Assembly (NCBI GenBank): GCA_039025855.1
Contig: JBCCNL010000015.1
Span: forward strand, 8,204-72,203
Source: JBCCOW01 sp039025855
GTDB lineage: Bacteria; Planctomycetota; Phycisphaerae; Phycisphaerales; Phycisphaeraceae
Length of the DNA: 64,000 nt
Direction of reading: 5' to 3'
Below, in pieces: positions 36,355 through 43,580 of the stretch (the stretch's first letter is position 1; every line of letters begins with the position of its first letter). The position numbers were made by a program, and so were the translations under genes. The notes below the pieces were generated by a model. The model saw only the letters and a list, made by a program, of their open reading frames with translations, searched no databases and had not been told where the DNA came from.

Positions 36355-36596
36355 TTTGGACCATCCATGGCCAGACGTTTATAGTCTACGCGGAGCGAGT
36401 CAGGCCGTTTACGTCGTCAAGCGTGGGTGGGGCTCAGCGAGCCGAGCAGGCCCAAGCCCTATCGGCCCGCCATCCCGACCATCGGACCCTCGCCCCCGCC
36501 GGGACCAACCATCCCGCCGGGTCCACTCCAGATACACACCCCGCCGGGCCTCTCCCACACCCGCCCGACAACAATCCCCGAAGAACCACGCCCCTC

Positions 36597-37958
36597 ATGA
36601 CCCAGAACGACTCCTTCAACACCGAGGTCACCTTCGCCGACCTCGGCCTCGCCCCCAACGTCCTCCAGGGCATCACCGAGCACGGCTTCGTCCACCCCAC
36701 CGAAATCCAGGCCCAGCTCATCCCCCGCGTCCTCGCCGGCAAAGACGTCATCGGACAGGCCCGCACCGGCACCGGCAAGACCGCCGCCTTCGGCCTGCCC
36801 CTGCTCTCCATGCTCGAGCCCGGCACCCAGGCCCAGGCCCTCGTCCTCGGGCCCACCCGCGAGCTCGCCGTCCAGATCGCCGCCGAACTCGCCAACCTCG
36901 CCAGACACACCGACCTCGGCGTCACCTCCATCATCGGCGGCGAATCCATGAAAGCCCAGCAAGACTCCCTCGCCGCCGGCGGAGAAATCGTCGTCGGCAC
37001 CCCCGGCCGCGTCATGGACCTCTACGGCCGAAACCAGCTCTCCTTCAAAAACATCAAGTTTGCCATCCTCGACGAGGTCGACCGCATGCTCGACATCGGC
37101 TTCCGCGACGACATCAAAAAAATCCTCAGCCAGATCAAGACCAAACGCCAGACAGTCTTCGTCTCCGCCACCGTCGACGCCGCCATCGAGTCCCTCGCCC
37201 GGCAGTTCATGCGCGAAGACGCCGAGAAGATCAACGTCGTCGCCGGCTCCCTCACCGTCTCCATGGTCGACCAGAAATATCTCTCCGTCGAGCCCTGGGA
37301 CAAGCGTGCCCTGCTCCTCAAACTCCTCCAGAAGGAAAAGCCCGACACCACCGTCGTCTTCTGCAAGACCAAGCACACCGTCCGCAAGGTCACCCAATAC
37401 CTCCGCGACAAGAAACTCGAGGTCCGCGAGATCCACGGCGACCTCCACCAGACCAAACGCAACCGCGTCATGAAAGCCATGCGCGGCGGCTCCGTGGACG
37501 TCCTTATCGCCTCCGACCTCGCCGCCCGTGGGCTTGATGTGGACCACATCACCCACGTCATCAACTACGACCTCCCCGAAGACCCCGAGGTCTACATCCA
37601 CCGTATCGGGCGCACCGCCCGCGCCGGCCGACGCGGCGTCGCCTGGACCTTCGTCACCCCCGACCAGGGCCAGATGCTCACCGAAGTCGAAAAGCTCGCC
37701 GGCACCCTCATCGAGCCCCTCGACTACCCCGACTTCACCCCCGGCCCCGTCCCCAAAGACATCAAAGAAGAACGCCAGAAAGACGCCGACCGCCGCAGCT
37801 CCCCCAGCAAAGTCGAAGACCGCGTCATCGGCAGCAACACCACCTCCACCACAGACGACATGGACGAAGCCGAACTCCGCAAGATGTTCCCCGACGGCAA
37901 CATCCCCAAAACCATGCCCAAAAAAGGCCTCGGCTCCCGATTTAAACGAAGACGGTGA
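36597..37958 (+). CDS. DEAD-box RNA helicase
   Basis: 453 residues, starting at MTQNDSFNTEVTFADLGLAP. Motifs in order: Q motif region (VHPTEIQAQLIPRVLAG), I (ARTGTGKTAAF), Ia (PTRELAVQ), Ib (GTPGRVMD), II (ILDEVDRMLDIGF: DEVD instead of DEAD), III (VSATVD), IV-V (SDLAARGLDVDHI), VI (YIHRIGRTARAGRRG). A short basic C-terminal tail resembles RhlE/RhlB-type enzymes that remodel RNA or ribosomes. The integron cassette array begins about 140 bp downstream. Confidence 0.92.
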   Translation: MTQNDSFNTEVTFADLGLAPNVLQGITEHGFVHPTEIQAQLIPRVLAGKDVIGQARTGTGKTAAFGLPLLSMLEPGTQAQALVLGPTRELAVQIAAELANLARHTDLGVTSIIGGESMKAQQDSLAAGGEIVVGTPGRVMDLYGRNQLSFKNIKFAILDEVDRMLDIGFRDDIKKILSQIKTKRQTVFVSATVDAAIESLARQFMREDAEKINVVAGSLTVSMVDQKYLSVEPWDKRALLLKLLQKEKPDTTVVFCKTKHTVRKVTQYLRDKKLEVREIHGDLHQTKRNRVMKAMRGGSVDVLIASDLAARGLDVDHITHVINYDLPEDPEVYIHRIGRTARAGRRGVAWTFVTPDQGQMLTEVEKLAGTLIEPLDYPDFTPGPVPKDIKEERQKDADRRSSPSKVEDRVIGSNTTSTTDDMDEAELRKMFPDGNIPKTMPKKGLGSRFKRRR

Positions 37959-38036
37959 CCCCGCTCACCGCCGCCGTCACTTTTCAGGGATCTGGCAGAA
38001 ACTAGAACACTACATAAACACAGCCTAGATCTTTTC

Positions 38037-38065
38037 TTGGCAAAACCGATCCGACCAGCTACTTT
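38037..38065 (+). promoter_or_regulatory. Candidate promoter for the cassette array
   Basis: TTGGCA, then exactly 17 bp, then TACTTT: a sigma-70-like promoter directed into the cassettes, 35 bp before the first recombination point. It fills the position of a cassette promoter (Pc). Confidence 0.4.
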
Positions 38066-38107
38066 CCTGATAAGTAACGAACCCGTCACCCAATTACTGT
38101 TAGGGCT

Positions 38108-38479
38108 ATGACGTCTAATAAACCATCTTGGCAGAAATACCTCACGAAGCGACGCATCATTCTTGCGGTTGTCTTTGTCTGTACGGTGACTACTGCGCCA
38201 AGCCTGATGAAATGGTTCGTTTACGAGTTCGATAATGCTGCGCCGAGATTACGCTCAATGATCGGTACAGAAGTGGAAATCCCCCGACAGACGTTTCGCG
38301 TGATGGGAAAAGACGTTGTCACTGGCCCACATACCGGAACGCTGACTTATGTCGGTTACCGGTGGAATGATGACTGGGGCTGGTTTGACTTAGAAGTTCA
38401 CTTGGAGGGTGAAAGTAGTTCCGTGCATACTGGGCTCTCTCCAAGTGAAACTAGACGTGTAAACGCCGTGGCGAAATAG
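38108..38479 (+). CDS. Cassette 1 protein: membrane-anchored, unknown
   Basis: 123 residues, starting one base after the TTAGGGCT cassette end. A basic N-terminus and one membrane helix (IILAVVFVCTVTTAPSLMKW) are followed by an extracytoplasmic beta-like domain (TGTLTYVGYRWNDDWGWFDL, then EVHLEGES). The stop codon lies in the R'' box of attC. The lower GC and different codon choice fit recent lateral arrival. No family is recognised. Confidence 0.7.
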   Translation: MTSNKPSWQKYLTKRRIILAVVFVCTVTTAPSLMKWFVYEFDNAAPRLRSMIGTEVEIPRQTFRVMGKDVVTGPHTGTLTYVGYRWNDDWGWFDLEVHLEGESSSVHTGLSPSETRRVNAVAK

Positions 38480-38589
38480 CCCTAACCACCGGCTGCAGTT
38501 GACCGGCTGCGCCCGCGATTGATAATGTTGTTGTCGGTTCGGAGCCTGCTCTCCGCGGGCGGCCGGCAAATGAGCCTTTGACGTTAGGC
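38480..38589 (+). repeat. attC site 1 (integron recombination site)
   Basis: Starts CCCTAAC (R'') and ends GTTAGGC (R', matches GTTRRRY). Internal arms ggctgcagttgaccggctg and cgcgggcggccggcaaatga pair after skipping single unpaired bases on one arm, the extrahelical-base pattern of attC. The middle loop is about 30 nt. Length about 110 bp; about three-quarters identical to attC site 2. Confidence 0.8.
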
Positions 38590-38600
38590 TGAATGAGACT

Positions 38601-38789
38601 ATGAGGACTATCATTACCATTGCGTTGTTTCTTGCAGTTTTTGTGCTCACGGTGGGGCTAATCACGGCTACGGTGGGCATTGCAGTTCCTCAAGCTGCGT
38701 TCGTTGGAGCAACGTTTGCATTCATACTCGGTTTGTTACTTGCATATATGTCTGCGCGATACTACTGGCGTCGTTCAGTACCAGCCTAA
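38601..38789 (+). CDS. Cassette 2 protein: two-helix membrane protein
   Basis: 62 residues, ATG 17 bp after the cassette boundary, with a GAGACT sequence just upstream. Two hydrophobic helices (IITIALFLAVFVLTVGLITA and FVGATFAFILGLLLAYMS) and a short basic end (RYYWRRSVPA). The TAA stop is part of attC R'' (GCCTAAC), which is typical of cassette ORFs. Small two-helix membrane proteins are frequent in cassettes; function unknown. Confidence 0.65.
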   Translation: MRTIITIALFLAVFVLTVGLITATVGIAVPQAAFVGATFAFILGLLLAYMSARYYWRRSVPA

Positions 38790-38892
38790 CCAACTGCTGC
38801 AGCTGATCGGCTGCGCCCGCGATCAATAATGGTATTGCGGTTTGAAGCCTGCTCTCCGCGGGCGGCCGGCAACTGATCCTTTTACGTTTACT
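38784..38892 (+). repeat. attC site 2 (integron recombination site)
   Basis: Begins GCCTAAC and ends at GTTTACT, where host sequence resumes. The inner blocks gcggctgcgcccgcgat-type and ctccgcgggcggccggcaa are shared with site 1. The final box GTTTACT is degenerate, as expected for the last site of an array facing non-cassette DNA. Confidence 0.75.
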
Positions 38893-38898
38893 ACAAAG

Positions 38899-38963
38899 AA
38901 CACGAAAGCCACGAAGAAGACGCATCTGGTTTTCCCTCCGTGCTCTTCGTGCCCTTCGTGGTT
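38899..38963. repeat. Intergenic accacgaag-type inverted repeat
   Basis: Arms aacacgaaagccacgaag and cttcgtgcccttcgtggtt, a large imperfect hairpin. The same kind of element occurs at 52898-52961. It abuts the distal end of the cassette array. Confidence 0.7.
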
Positions 38964-38973
38964 CAAAAACGAA

Positions 38974-39630
38974 TCACCGCTGCGTCACCCCGAGCACCAC
39001 CAGCACCACCAACACCCCCGTCGCGTTCGCGACGAGGTCCCAGCCGGTGTTTACATAGCCGCCCACGTTGCTCGGGCCCAGCATCGTGGCGACGAACTCG
39101 ACCAGCTCGTTGAGGGCGCCGAGCCCCATCGCGCCCAGGCCCACCAGCATCAGCCGGCCACAGGTGGCACAAAGCCGTCGGCCCACCGCGGCGCACAGGC
39201 CCTGCCAGCACGCCCACGCCGCGACGCCGAAGCCGTAGGCGTGGACCACGTGGTCGTACTTCAGCCAGCCCCCCTGCCCGACGCCCGGCCCCGCCGACCC
39301 GTCGCCGATCGGCACGATCCACCACGAATACAGCACCCGCACGTCGCCGTTGATCGCCCAGGTCTCCGGGACCGGGACCAGCCCGCCCGCCATGTGCAGC
39401 ACCCCCCAACCGGCCAGCGCCCACAGCACCCCCGCCGAGAAGCACACCCGCCAGTGGGCGTACGCCACCAATGCTGCCAGGAACAGCATGACCGCGACGT
39501 AGAACAGGAACTCGGTATTACCCATCCGAGCCGACACGACCGCCGCCCACGCGAGCGTGATGGCTGTGATTGCCGCCGGCCCCCAGACGAGCCTCGGGTC
39601 AAACGGTCTCACACTTTTGTTATCGGTCAT
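38974..39630 (-). CDS. Integral membrane protein (possibly YjdF/DUF2238-like)
   Basis: 218 residues with about six membrane segments (AAITAITLAWAAVVSA, FLFYVAVMLFLAALVAYAHW, AGVLWALAGWGVLHMAGGLV, and LMLVGLGAMGLGALNELVEF). A conserved-looking loop WLKYDHVVHAYGFGVAA resembles the YjdF family, without certainty. It starts 1 bp after the stop of the 465-residue protein upstream, so the two are probably one transcript. Confidence 0.75.
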   Translation of the reverse strand: MTDNKSVRPFDPRLVWGPAAITAITLAWAAVVSARMGNTEFLFYVAVMLFLAALVAYAHWRVCFSAGVLWALAGWGVLHMAGGLVPVPETWAINGDVRVLYSWWIVPIGDGSAGPGVGQGGWLKYDHVVHAYGFGVAAWACWQGLCAAVGRRLCATCGRLMLVGLGAMGLGALNELVEFVATMLGPSNVGGYVNTGWDLVANATGVLVVLVVLGVTQR

Positions 39631-39631
39631 C

Positions 39632-41029
39632 TCATCGAACGACGATCAATTCTTCGTCCAGCCCCGGGTGCTCCGCCACCGCCGCCGACCGCACCGCCTC
39701 GACCAGCCCCCGGCAGCTCTCGTGCTCCAGCAGGTGACTGATCACATCGGCAGCCTTCCCCGCGTCCAGCCCCGCAAATAACGCTCGGCAGGCTGAGCCG
39801 TCTGCCTCGATCAGCCGACCCTCGACCCGATCCTCCGCCGCTCGCAGCATCGCCTCGGTCCCCGGCAGCAGCACAAACCCCGAGTCCTGCCGCTTCATCC
39901 GGTCGACCAATGCCTCGGCCCGAGACAACGCCGAGTCTGCCAAAGCGCCTTCCAACTCACCGGTAAACCGCCGGTGGATCAACCGCGTCGCCGCGTTGTT
40001 CAACGCATAGCTCGCGACCCGCCTCGGCGTCGGCAGCCGGTCGGCTTTCGGGCCACGCCCCAAGCGGTGCATCAGCGTCTTGGTCGCCGCGTCGCCGTGC
40101 AACGCCTCCGCCTGATCGGCCAGAGCTTCCATCCGATCCACATAGTCCCCGTGTTCGATCAGGCCACGCCCCGCCACCAGCACGTTCAGCCGCGCCATCA
40201 CCCCCGGAAGCGAATCAGCCCCCATCAATCGGCAAACCAACGCCGACCCGCGGAGCACCAGCTTCATGTCCGACTCCGCCGTCCCGTCATGCTCCGCCAA
40301 CACGACCAGCAACCGACGCAGTAGCTGAGCCGTCCGCTCTACCGACTCGAACTCAGTCGAAATAAATCGCTGACGTAAACCCTCGGCATCACCCGCTGAA
40401 ACCCGACCCACGCGATCCGCCGCATCCAATCCCTCCGCAAAGTCGTAAGCCGTCAGCCGACCGGTCGCCCCCCGCACCGCCGTCAGCACTTCGATCGCAC
40501 TCGCCGAACCATCAACCCCGTCCTCCACCACCGCATCGAACCGCTCCCGCAGGTGATCTTCCAACTCAGCCAAGCGATCCGACACCGGCACCTTCACTTC
40601 AACATCCTGCGACGCCTGATGCGACCGCAGGTGACGCACTGCCGTCTGCACCCGCTTGGCCGTCAATTCCATCCCGCTATGGGCCGACACCAGCGACGCC
40701 AGCGCCGCGTAGTCCACCCCCTCCGTTGACTGACCCGGACGCAGGCAGGCCGCCAACACGTCATCCACCGACCGCTCGCCGCGGTGATCCACCACCGCCG
40801 CCAGCCAGGTTAGCACCGCCCGCGCCGCGTCCTGCACATTGGCCCGCAGCGGCTCGACGGTTTCGTGGACACGACCGACCCAAGCCGGGCCGTCACCCGA
40901 CACCGGCTCGACGTCGGGCATCTCCGACCGCGGGTCCGCGACACGCACCAGCCGATCCGGGTCCGCCAACACCGTCCGCAACCTGGCGGGCCGCTCGGCC
41001 GTTGCCGCGTCTCGTGTTGTCGTGCTCAT
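39632..41029 (-). CDS. Large helical protein of unknown function
   Basis: 465 residues from MSTTTRDAATAERPARLRTV. All-alpha, charged and soluble, with heptad-like stretches (VSDRLAELEDHLRERFDAVV). No transmembrane helix or catalytic motif is seen. A small secreted peptide gene lies 88 bp upstream on the same strand, and a membrane protein follows at 1 bp. The set could be a secretion or stress unit, but no family is recognised and I infer nothing firm. Confidence 0.65.
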   Translation of the reverse strand: MSTTTRDAATAERPARLRTVLADPDRLVRVADPRSEMPDVEPVSGDGPAWVGRVHETVEPLRANVQDAARAVLTWLAAVVDHRGERSVDDVLAACLRPGQSTEGVDYAALASLVSAHSGMELTAKRVQTAVRHLRSHQASQDVEVKVPVSDRLAELEDHLRERFDAVVEDGVDGSASAIEVLTAVRGATGRLTAYDFAEGLDAADRVGRVSAGDAEGLRQRFISTEFESVERTAQLLRRLLVVLAEHDGTAESDMKLVLRGSALVCRLMGADSLPGVMARLNVLVAGRGLIEHGDYVDRMEALADQAEALHGDAATKTLMHRLGRGPKADRLPTPRRVASYALNNAATRLIHRRFTGELEGALADSALSRAEALVDRMKRQDSGFVLLPGTEAMLRAAEDRVEGRLIEADGSACRALFAGLDAGKAADVISHLLEHESCRGLVEAVRSAAVAEHPGLDEELIVVR

Positions 41030-41117
41030 CGGATGCATCACTGGACCTTGACGCTCTCGATCGGTTGCCCATTACGACCCCACCACACCCCACCCGCCCC
41101 ACCCACCACACCGCCGG

Positions 41118-41255
41118 TCACTTGCTTCCGGGGGGCGGCGTGCTGTGGCAGCCCGACTCGGCCATCGCCGACCCGGTCACACCCATCGCTGCCGCCACCG
41201 GGGCCAGCATCGCCAGCACCACCAACAGCCGCATCATCAGTCGCTTGATCTTCAT
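41118..41255 (-). CDS. Tiny secreted peptide precursor
   Basis: Only 45 residues but well supported: ggag 9 bp before the ATG and a classical signal peptide with basic start (MKIKRLMMRLLVVLAMLAPV). The likely cleavage AMA|E leaves a mature peptide of about 13 residues (ESGCHSTPPPGSK) containing one Cys. The Cys is too far from the helix for a normal lipobox. It lies directly upstream of the large helical protein. Function unknown; a peptide signal or inhibitor is possible. Confidence 0.55.
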   Translation of the reverse strand: MKIKRLMMRLLVVLAMLAPVAAAMGVTGSAMAESGCHSTPPPGSK

Positions 41256-41686
41256 CACGGGGTCTCCTGTTTCAGGACTCCGGGCACGACAGACTTCGTG
41301 CCCACTAACCAGACGGGCAAGACGCCCGCTTTGTCACCCCATTCTACGCCCCAACCCTCCGAATCTCATCACCAAACCCCGCCACAGCAACGGCTTAAAG
41401 CAGCAAAAATAAATCGCCGCCTGCGCGACACCCCCCGGCCCAATCAGCGGCCCGAACCCCCCGACCACACCGCCGAAATTTTTTTCTAGCCCATATCCAG
41501 CAGCGACTTACAGCCAACAAGGCCCCGTCACCTCGCACCAAACCCGGCGACCCCGTCCCAAGGGGTGGAGACCGCCGAGCGTCGGCCGATCCCAACCCCG
41601 CGATGCCCCAGACGCCACAACCGGCCGGGCACCGCGAACCACCCCCAGCCCCACCCACCAAGGGGGCTACCCCGAAAGGAGTCGTC
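41256..41686. other. 431-bp gap between divergent genes
   Basis: No ORF here looks real. It contains a perfect 8-bp hairpin (gggcacga / tcgtgccc, 41282-41303) and, next to it, a shorter cgggc...gcccg hairpin. There are AT-rich patches (gaaatttttttcta near 41476) that could hold promoters for the two divergent secreted-protein genes. Confidence 0.5.
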
Positions 41687-42169
41687 ATGAACTTCGCCAA
41701 GACTCAAACCAAGGCCAACCTCAGCCGGATCGGCATCGCCGCCGCTCTCGGCCTCGCCATCCTCGCCGGCACCTCCGCCGCCGCCGACCACCACAAGCAC
41801 CGCAACAAGGGCTTCGTCGACAAGACCAAGCACGTCCAGAAAGTGCGCACCACCCACAAGGTCAAGAACGTCCACCACCACTACCACGCCAAAGATTGGC
41901 GCCACAAGAACCGCCCCGGCTGGCGCTTCAAACACACCCACAACAACCACCGCGACTACCGCTGCAACACCTACCGCCCCGTCGCGCCCCGACGGCACTG
42001 GGTCCCCGGCTACTGGACCAAGCAGTACATCCCCCCGGTCTACCGCTACCGCTACGACGCCTGCGGCACCCGCCACCGCATCACCGTCCGGGCCGGCTTC
42101 CACAAGCGGGTCTGGGTCCACGGCCGGTGGACCACCACACACCGCAATCACTACCGCGGCTACCACTAA
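41687..42169 (+). CDS. His/Lys/Arg-rich secreted protein
   Basis: 160 residues. AAGGAG precedes the ATG at 41687, and a signal peptide (IGIAAALGLAILAGTSAAA) follows. The mature protein is about one third His, Lys and Arg, for example NVHHHYHAKDWRHKN. The C-terminal half has Trp/Tyr motifs (HWVPGYWTKQYIPPVYRYRY and VWVHGRWTTTHRN) reminiscent of YXWGXW/BBGGW-repeat proteins. Two Cys could be bonded. Metal or polyanion binding is plausible. A good terminator follows. Confidence 0.8.
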   Translation: MNFAKTQTKANLSRIGIAAALGLAILAGTSAAADHHKHRNKGFVDKTKHVQKVRTTHKVKNVHHHYHAKDWRHKNRPGWRFKHTHNNHRDYRCNTYRPVAPRRHWVPGYWTKQYIPPVYRYRYDACGTRHRITVRAGFHKRVWVHGRWTTTHRNHYRGYH

Positions 42170-42207
42170 GTCAGCCCAAGAGCTTTCATCACCCGCCACC
42201 CATCCGT

Positions 42208-42246
42208 ACGGCCCGCCGCTCACCGAGCGCGGGCCGTATTTCTTTT
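42208..42246 (+). terminator. Rho-independent terminator
   Basis: 9-bp stem acggcccgc / gcgggccgt, 12-nt loop, then atttctttt. It ends the His-rich protein transcript. Confidence 0.75.
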
Positions 42247-42347
42247 GTCATCCGCGTTATCATCTGCCGGTTAAGGGGCCCACGTCTTGCCCGGCACCGT
42301 GCCGGACCCCACATCTGATCCCACCGCGTTCTTCGGAGGAACGACCC

Positions 42348-43097
42348 ATGGCCGGCAACAAGCTGCTCCTGCTCATCGGTTCTGTCGCATACATCGCCCT
42401 GCTCGCCCTGCAGTGGCTCACCTACACCAGCAACGTCGAGTTCAGCATCCTGATGTCGATTGCTCTGATCGTCCAGGCCCTCGCCGGCGTCCCCGTCGTC
42501 CTCTACGCCCTCGGGCTCTTCCCCGTCCCGATCGCCGCCTACAGCAAAGCCCTGTTCGCGCTCGTTGCCGTCCTCGCCGTCTCCGGCATGGTCGGCGTCC
42601 CCCAGGGTGCCATCAGCATGGCCGACGCCCGCTCCGACGCTATCACCCTCAAGATGACCGAGCTCACCAACGAGCTGAGCAACAAGGAAGAGGTCCTCGA
42701 CGAGAGCCTCGAGATCGCCGAAGAGCACGGCGACAAGGATGCCACCGACTTCGCCAAGGAGATGCAGGAAGCGACCAAGAAGGAGAAGAAGCCCGCCGAC
42801 TTCGACAAGGACGACCGCAAAGAACTCCGCGTCCTCGCCGCCGAGAAGGCGATCGCCGAGTTCAACGAGACCGGCAACCGCATGCGGCTGGTCAACTCGA
42901 TGCCCCGCAACCTGCTGATCGTGCTCGCCGCGTTCATCATCCTGCTCGGGGGCCACGCCTCCGCGGACGTCTTCGACGCCCTGCCCAAGCCTGAGCCAAA
43001 GCCCAAGCCCGCACCCGCCGCCGAGCCCCCCGCCGATGCCCCCGAGGCTTCCGACAGCGCAGACGGCGACGAAGAGCCCACCAAGGCACCCGAGTAA
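42348..43097 (+). CDS. Membrane protein with coiled-coil domain and acidic tail
   Basis: 249 residues. GGAGGAA ribosome binding site. Three helices at the N-terminus (LLLLIGSVAYIALLALQWLT, LMSIALIVQALAGVPVVLYA and ALFALVAVLAVSGMV) precede a highly charged coiled coil (LTNELSNKEEVLDESLEIAE). One more helix (LLIVLAAFIILLGGHA) and a Pro/Glu/Lys-rich tail follow. No family is recognised. It ends at a bidirectional terminator. Confidence 0.75.
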   Translation: MAGNKLLLLIGSVAYIALLALQWLTYTSNVEFSILMSIALIVQALAGVPVVLYALGLFPVPIAAYSKALFALVAVLAVSGMVGVPQGAISMADARSDAITLKMTELTNELSNKEEVLDESLEIAEEHGDKDATDFAKEMQEATKKEKKPADFDKDDRKELRVLAAEKAIAEFNETGNRMRLVNSMPRNLLIVLAAFIILLGGHASADVFDALPKPEPKPKPAPAAEPPADAPEASDSADGDEEPTKAPE

Positions 43098-43128
43098 GCC
43101 CAGCCGCCAATCAACAGAACCCTCCCAC

Positions 43129-43155
43129 AAAAGCCCGGCCCTACGCCGGGCTTTT
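43129..43155. terminator. Bidirectional terminator
   Basis: Perfect 11-bp stem (aaaagcccggc / gccgggctttt) with a 5-nt loop, giving U-runs in both directions. It lies between convergent genes; the stop codon of the minus-strand gene is inside it. Confidence 0.85.
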
Positions 43156-43530
43156 TCCTGCGCCCGCCTCCCCGCCTCCACGCGCCTCCGCAACCGCCGC
43201 CTCCGCTTCCTCCACAAGCTCCACCAGCGCCTCGGGCATCGCAGCACCCGACCACCGCCGACGCAGCACCCCCGCGTGACGCTCGACCAACACCCCCGCC
43301 CGATCCCGCCCCAGCGCCCGCTCCTCCAGACCCAACTCCCCCAACTCACCCAACGCACAACACACCGCCTGCAACGTAATCACATCCACCACCGACGCCT
43401 TCAACAGCCCCGGCTCCCCCTCCGTCGGCAGTGCCACCGACGCCTCCGCAAACTCCACCCAGCGCCCCAACAACGCCGCCCATGTCAACACCTCCGGATG
43501 CAACGGCTCAAACGTTCCTGATTCATCCAT
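43141..43530 (-). CDS. Small acidic helical protein, unknown
   Basis: 129 residues from MDESGTFEPLHPEVLTWAAL (43530). An acidic, leucine-rich helical protein (LLKASVVDVITLQAVCCALG; LVELVEEAEAAVAEARGG). No motif is recognised. Coding bias matches its neighbours. It is convergent with the membrane protein, sharing the terminator. The upstream in-frame ATG at 43605 would overlap the divergent lipoprotein gene. Confidence 0.6.
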   Translation of the reverse strand: MDESGTFEPLHPEVLTWAALLGRWVEFAEASVALPTEGEPGLLKASVVDVITLQAVCCALGELGELGLEERALGRDRAGVLVERHAGVLRRRWSGAAMPEALVELVEEAEAAVAEARGGGEAGAGKSPA

Positions 43531-43580
43531 ACGCCAACCTCTCGCACAAGCCCGCGCCCACCAAACCTTACAATCACCGC

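Larger units (their letters stand above)
38100..38886 (+). mobile_element. Integron gene cassette array (two cassettes, no integrase)
   Basis: Cassette 1 spans 38100-38583 and cassette 2 spans 38584-38886. Each holds one short ORF in the plus direction, begins TTAGG..., and ends in an attC-like site whose R'' box contains the ORF's stop codon. The left end of cassette 1 (TTAGGGCT) is the exact complement of its own right-end R'' (AGCCCTAA). For cassette 2 the pair is TTAGGCTG and CAGCCTAA. That is what circular cassette excision and integration requires. Base composition is AT-richer than the host. No tyrosine recombinase is found within the window, so this is a CALIN or part of a larger array. 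Confidence 0.8.

Noticed and set aside
36423..36596. Longer N-terminus for the DEAD-box helicase
   Set aside because: The upstream in-frame sequence is Pro/Arg/Thr-rich with no conserved motif, and MTQNDSF at 36597 gives a normal family start.
38100..38886. Transposon or prophage remnant instead of integron cassettes
   Set aside because: No transposase, terminal inverted repeats or target duplications; the complementary cassette ends and paired repeats fit integron cassettes better.
38842..39741. Open frame over the last attC site that might be an integrase
   Set aside because: No tyrosine-recombinase motifs, Arg/His/Pro-rich, and antisense to the membrane-protein gene 38974-39630.
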